Below are positions 5,038 through 7,402 of a stretch of DNA of 7,402 nucleotides, piece after piece. Position numbers and translations under genes: made by a program. Numbering within the stretch: the stretch's first letter is position 1; every line of letters begins with the position of its first letter. Source of the stretch: Bacteroidota bacterium (GTDB taxonomy: Bacteria > Bacteroidota > Bacteroidia > Bacteroidales > VadinHA17); assembly GCA_023430725.1 (NCBI GenBank), contig JAEYZD010000009.1, positions 1-7,402 on the forward strand, written 5' to 3'. Under the pieces are notes generated by a model. That model ran no database searches. It had not been told where the DNA came from and saw nothing but the letters and a program-made list of their open reading frames with translations.

Positions 5038-7402
5038 ATGAAAAAACACTTGATGATGATCGTACTGTTCCTGGTTACAGGTCTGTTTGCCGCAGGCCAG
5101 ACAGTACTGATTACCGGTGTGGTTAGCAGCTCGGAAGACGGGTTGCCACTGCCGGGTGTAACCGTAAAGGTGCAGGGGTTGACCATCGGAGCCTCTACCG
5201 GTCTCGATGGGGTCTATACAATCCAGGCACCAGCGAATGCAACAGCCCTTGAGTTCTCGTTTGTAGGGATGCAGTCACAGGTTGTCCGCATCGAAGGCAG
5301 GACGAGAATCAATGTGACCCTTGTTCCTGATCTCGTAGCGATGGAAGAAGTGGTTGTAATTGCCTATGGAACGGCCAAGAAAGGTTCATTCACCGGTTCT
5401 GCCGCCCAGATCGAGAGCAAGAAGCTCGAAGCAAGGCCTATCACAAACATCACCAACGCCATTGAAGGAACAAACCCCGGCATCCAGGTGACATCGGCCA
5501 GCGGCCAGCCCGGATCGGGTCAGGATATCCGTATCCGCGGTTTTGGATCCGTCTCAGCCTCCAATGATCCTCTCTATGTTGTCGACGGAGTTCCATTCTC
5601 AGGGAACATAAGCAACCTGAACAGCAATGACATTGAGAATATCTCCATCCTCAAGGATGCAGCATCCTCGGCCCTCTATGGCAACAGGGCAGCAAACGGT
5701 GTTGTAATGATCACCACGAAAAGAGGTAGTCGTGACCGCTCGTCCCTTCAGTTTACAATGACGCAGGGTATCAGCACCAGGTCAATCCCCGAATATGACA
5801 GGGTCTCCTGGGAAGATTACTACCCGCTGATGTGGGAAGCAGACTATAACAGGCAGATTTTTGCCGCTACCCCGGTTACCCCGGCAACTGCTGCCCAGAA
5901 CTCGACCAACAACCTGATCACAAGAGTGGGATACAATATCACCAACCTTCCTAATAACCAGATTGTGGGTACCGATGGCAAGCTCAATTCTTCCGCCCGG
6001 CTCCTCGGTGAGTATGCCTCTGATCTTGACTGGCAGGAGCCAATCATGAGGACGGGTCACCGCAGTGATTACGGAATGACATTTAACGGCGGGACAGACA
6101 AGAGTGACTATTATGTTTCACTTGGTTACCTCGATGAAAAGGGATACGTTCTGAAATCGGATTTCAAACGTTTCACCGGCCGTATAAACGTAAACGTCAC
6201 CCCGAAAAAATGGTTCCGCACCGGTCTGAACCTGTCAGGCACCAACACCAACTCCAAGGTGGCCAGCGAAGGCGGTACAGGCTATGTCAACCCGTTCTTC
6301 TTCACAAGGAACATGGGACCGATCTATCCGGTTTATGCTCATGATCCTGCCACGGGCGCCTATCTGATAGATGAGACCACAGGTGAATACATATATGACC
6401 TCGGCAACCTTGCAGGTCTGCCGACAAGGCCTTCCGGCGGAAGCCCCGGCAGGCATGTCGTGGCTGAGACCATGTGGAATGACGACCTCTTCCTGAGAAA
6501 TGCCCTTGGTGCAAGGACTTACTTCGATATCATGTTCCTCAAGGATTTCAAATTTACGATGAACCTTAGCGCAGACATCAACTCTTACAACGCTTCCGGG
6601 TATGAAAACAAGATCGTAGGGGACGGTGCTCCGGCAGGACGCGGTGAGAAGGTCAACTCACTTACCAACGGATATACGATCAACCAGCTTCTTACCTACT
6701 CCAAGACGATAGATATCCACTCGTTTGATGTCTTGCTCGGCCATGAAAACTATGACTATACCTATAACTATTTCCGCGGATTCCGCCAGGGTCAGATAGT
6801 TGATGGAAATACCGAGCTGGTGAACTTTACCACTACCAACTCACTTACATCCTATACAGACAAATACAGGACTGAAGGATTTTTCTCGAGGTTGAACTAC
6901 AATTATAATGAGAAGTATTTCCTTTCTGCCTCATTCCGTCACGACGGTTCATCAAAGTTCTACCAGGAGAACAGGTGGGGTAACTTCTGGTCAGTCAGCG
7001 GCGCATGGCGTCTCGATGCAGAAGACTTCATCAAGGCGCTTCCGTGGATTGACATGGCTAAGCTCAGGGCATCATACGGAGCCGTTGGTAATGACAACGG
7101 TATCGGGTACTATGCATGGCAGGCCCTTTACAACATAGGCGTCAACAATGCAAGTGAGCCCGGATTCTCCCAGGCTGCCCTGCAGAATCTCAATCTCACA
7201 TGGGAATCCAACAACGCATTCGACGTGGCACTCGAGTTCTCCCTGCTTAAGAGGATTAGCGGTAGTCTCGAGTTCTACCACAGGGTTTCTTCAAACCTCC
7301 TCTTTGCAGTTCCTCTTCCTTCTTCGAGCGGTCTGACCTCCATCGACAGGAACGTTGGTGAGATGTTCAACCAGGGTATCGAAGCACGTATCGGCATTGA
7401 TG
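5038..7402 (+). CDS. SusC/RagA family TonB-linked outer-membrane transporter (partial, 3' end beyond window)
   Basis: The frame stays open from ATG 5038 to the window edge: 788 complete codons of an expected 950-1100, so the C-terminal barrel strands are missing only because the window ends. Residues 1-20 are a type I signal peptide (MKKHLMMIV...FAAG) with likely cleavage before Gln21. The carboxypeptidase-regulatory-like domain (about 24-98; ITGVV, LPGV, GLDGVY, FSFVG) and the TonB-box region EEVVVIAYG (103-111) follow. The SusC plug signature lies at about 202-230 (ILKDAASSALYGNRAANG, then ITTKRG). The barrel includes FFSRLNYNYNEKYFLSASF and RHDGSSKF at about 615-641. There is no STN domain. 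It aligns without gaps to the first SusC up to about residue 120, with roughly half the residues identical by eye, then diverges, so it is a paralogue and not a recent duplicate. It has its own promoter behind a strong terminator. Its SusD partner, if any, lies downstream and is not visible. Substrate unknown. Confidence 0.95.
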   Translation, partial: MKKHLMMIVLFLVTGLFAAGQTVLITGVVSSSEDGLPLPGVTVKVQGLTIGASTGLDGVYTIQAPANATALEFSFVGMQSQVVRIEGRTRINVTLVPDLVAMEEVVVIAYGTAKKGSFTGSAAQIESKKLEARPITNITNAIEGTNPGIQVTSASGQPGSGQDIRIRGFGSVSASNDPLYVVDGVPFSGNISNLNSNDIENISILKDAASSALYGNRAANGVVMITTKRGSRDRSSLQFTMTQGISTRSIPEYDRVSWEDYYPLMWEADYNRQIFAATPVTPATAAQNSTNNLITRVGYNITNLPNNQIVGTDGKLNSSARLLGEYASDLDWQEPIMRTGHRSDYGMTFNGGTDKSDYYVSLGYLDEKGYVLKSDFKRFTGRINVNVTPKKWFRTGLNLSGTNTNSKVASEGGTGYVNPFFFTRNMGPIYPVYAHDPATGAYLIDETTGEYIYDLGNLAGLPTRPSGGSPGRHVVAETMWNDDLFLRNALGARTYFDIMFLKDFKFTMNLSADINSYNASGYENKIVGDGAPAGRGEKVNSLTNGYTINQLLTYSKTIDIHSFDVLLGHENYDYTYNYFRGFRQGQIVDGNTELVNFTTTNSLTSYTDKYRTEGFFSRLNYNYNEKYFLSASFRHDGSSKFYQENRWGNFWSVSGAWRLDAEDFIKALPWIDMAKLRASYGAVGNDNGIGYYAWQALYNIGVNNASEPGFSQAALQNLNLTWESNNAFDVALEFSLLKRISGSLEFYHRVSSNLLFAVPLPSSSGLTSIDRNVGEMFNQGIEARIGID

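Noticed and set aside
1..7402. CRISPR arrays, tRNA/rRNA genes, insertion sequences, attachment sites and anti-sigma-coupled (STN-containing) transporters
   Set aside because: I saw no regularly spaced repeats, no RNA gene signatures, no transposase or terminal inverted repeats, and neither SusC has an extra N-terminal domain before the carboxypeptidase-regulatory-like domain.

Overview
The window looks like a chromosomal fragment of a Bacteroidota (Bacteroidetes) bacterium. Three observations point there. It carries a SusC/RagA-type TonB-linked outer-membrane transporter directly followed by a SusD/RagB-type surface lipoprotein. Its promoter-like sequences fit the Bacteroidetes sigma-ABfr pattern (TTTG about 20 bp before TAnnTTTG), and the start codons lack Shine-Dalgarno sequences. 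All genes lie on the + strand. Base composition looks moderate (about half GC by eye); I cannot assign a genus.

Layout. Bases 1-85 hold nothing recognisable. A promoter (about 86-115) and a leader of about 49 nt precede a complete susC-like gene (165-3284, 1039 aa). After 21 bp comes a complete susD-like gene (3306-4778, 490 aa) that ends in a tandem TGA-TAA stop. A strong intrinsic terminator (4805-4834) closes this two-gene operon. A short non-coding gap (4835-4956) leads to a second promoter and leader, and then to a second, different susC-like gene (5038 to beyond the window end). Only its first 788 residues are visible, and any SusD partner would lie past base 7402.

How the genes work together. 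In the SusCD family the TonB-dependent SusC barrel and the SusD lid lipoprotein form an outer-membrane complex that captures oligosaccharides, peptides or other large nutrients and imports them with energy passed on by TonB-ExbB-ExbD. The first two genes should form one such complex. The third gene is a separately promoted transporter subunit. No glycoside hydrolase, peptidase, sigma/anti-sigma pair or sensor is present, so the substrate cannot be named from this window.

I found no previously undescribed system. The most interesting non-coding signal is that the two susC genes, though clearly diverged in protein sequence, have closely matching promoter and leader sequences: 17 of 18 bases around the -7 element, plus two conserved leader blocks at nearly identical distances from the start codon. 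Each promoter spacer also contains an inverted repeat.
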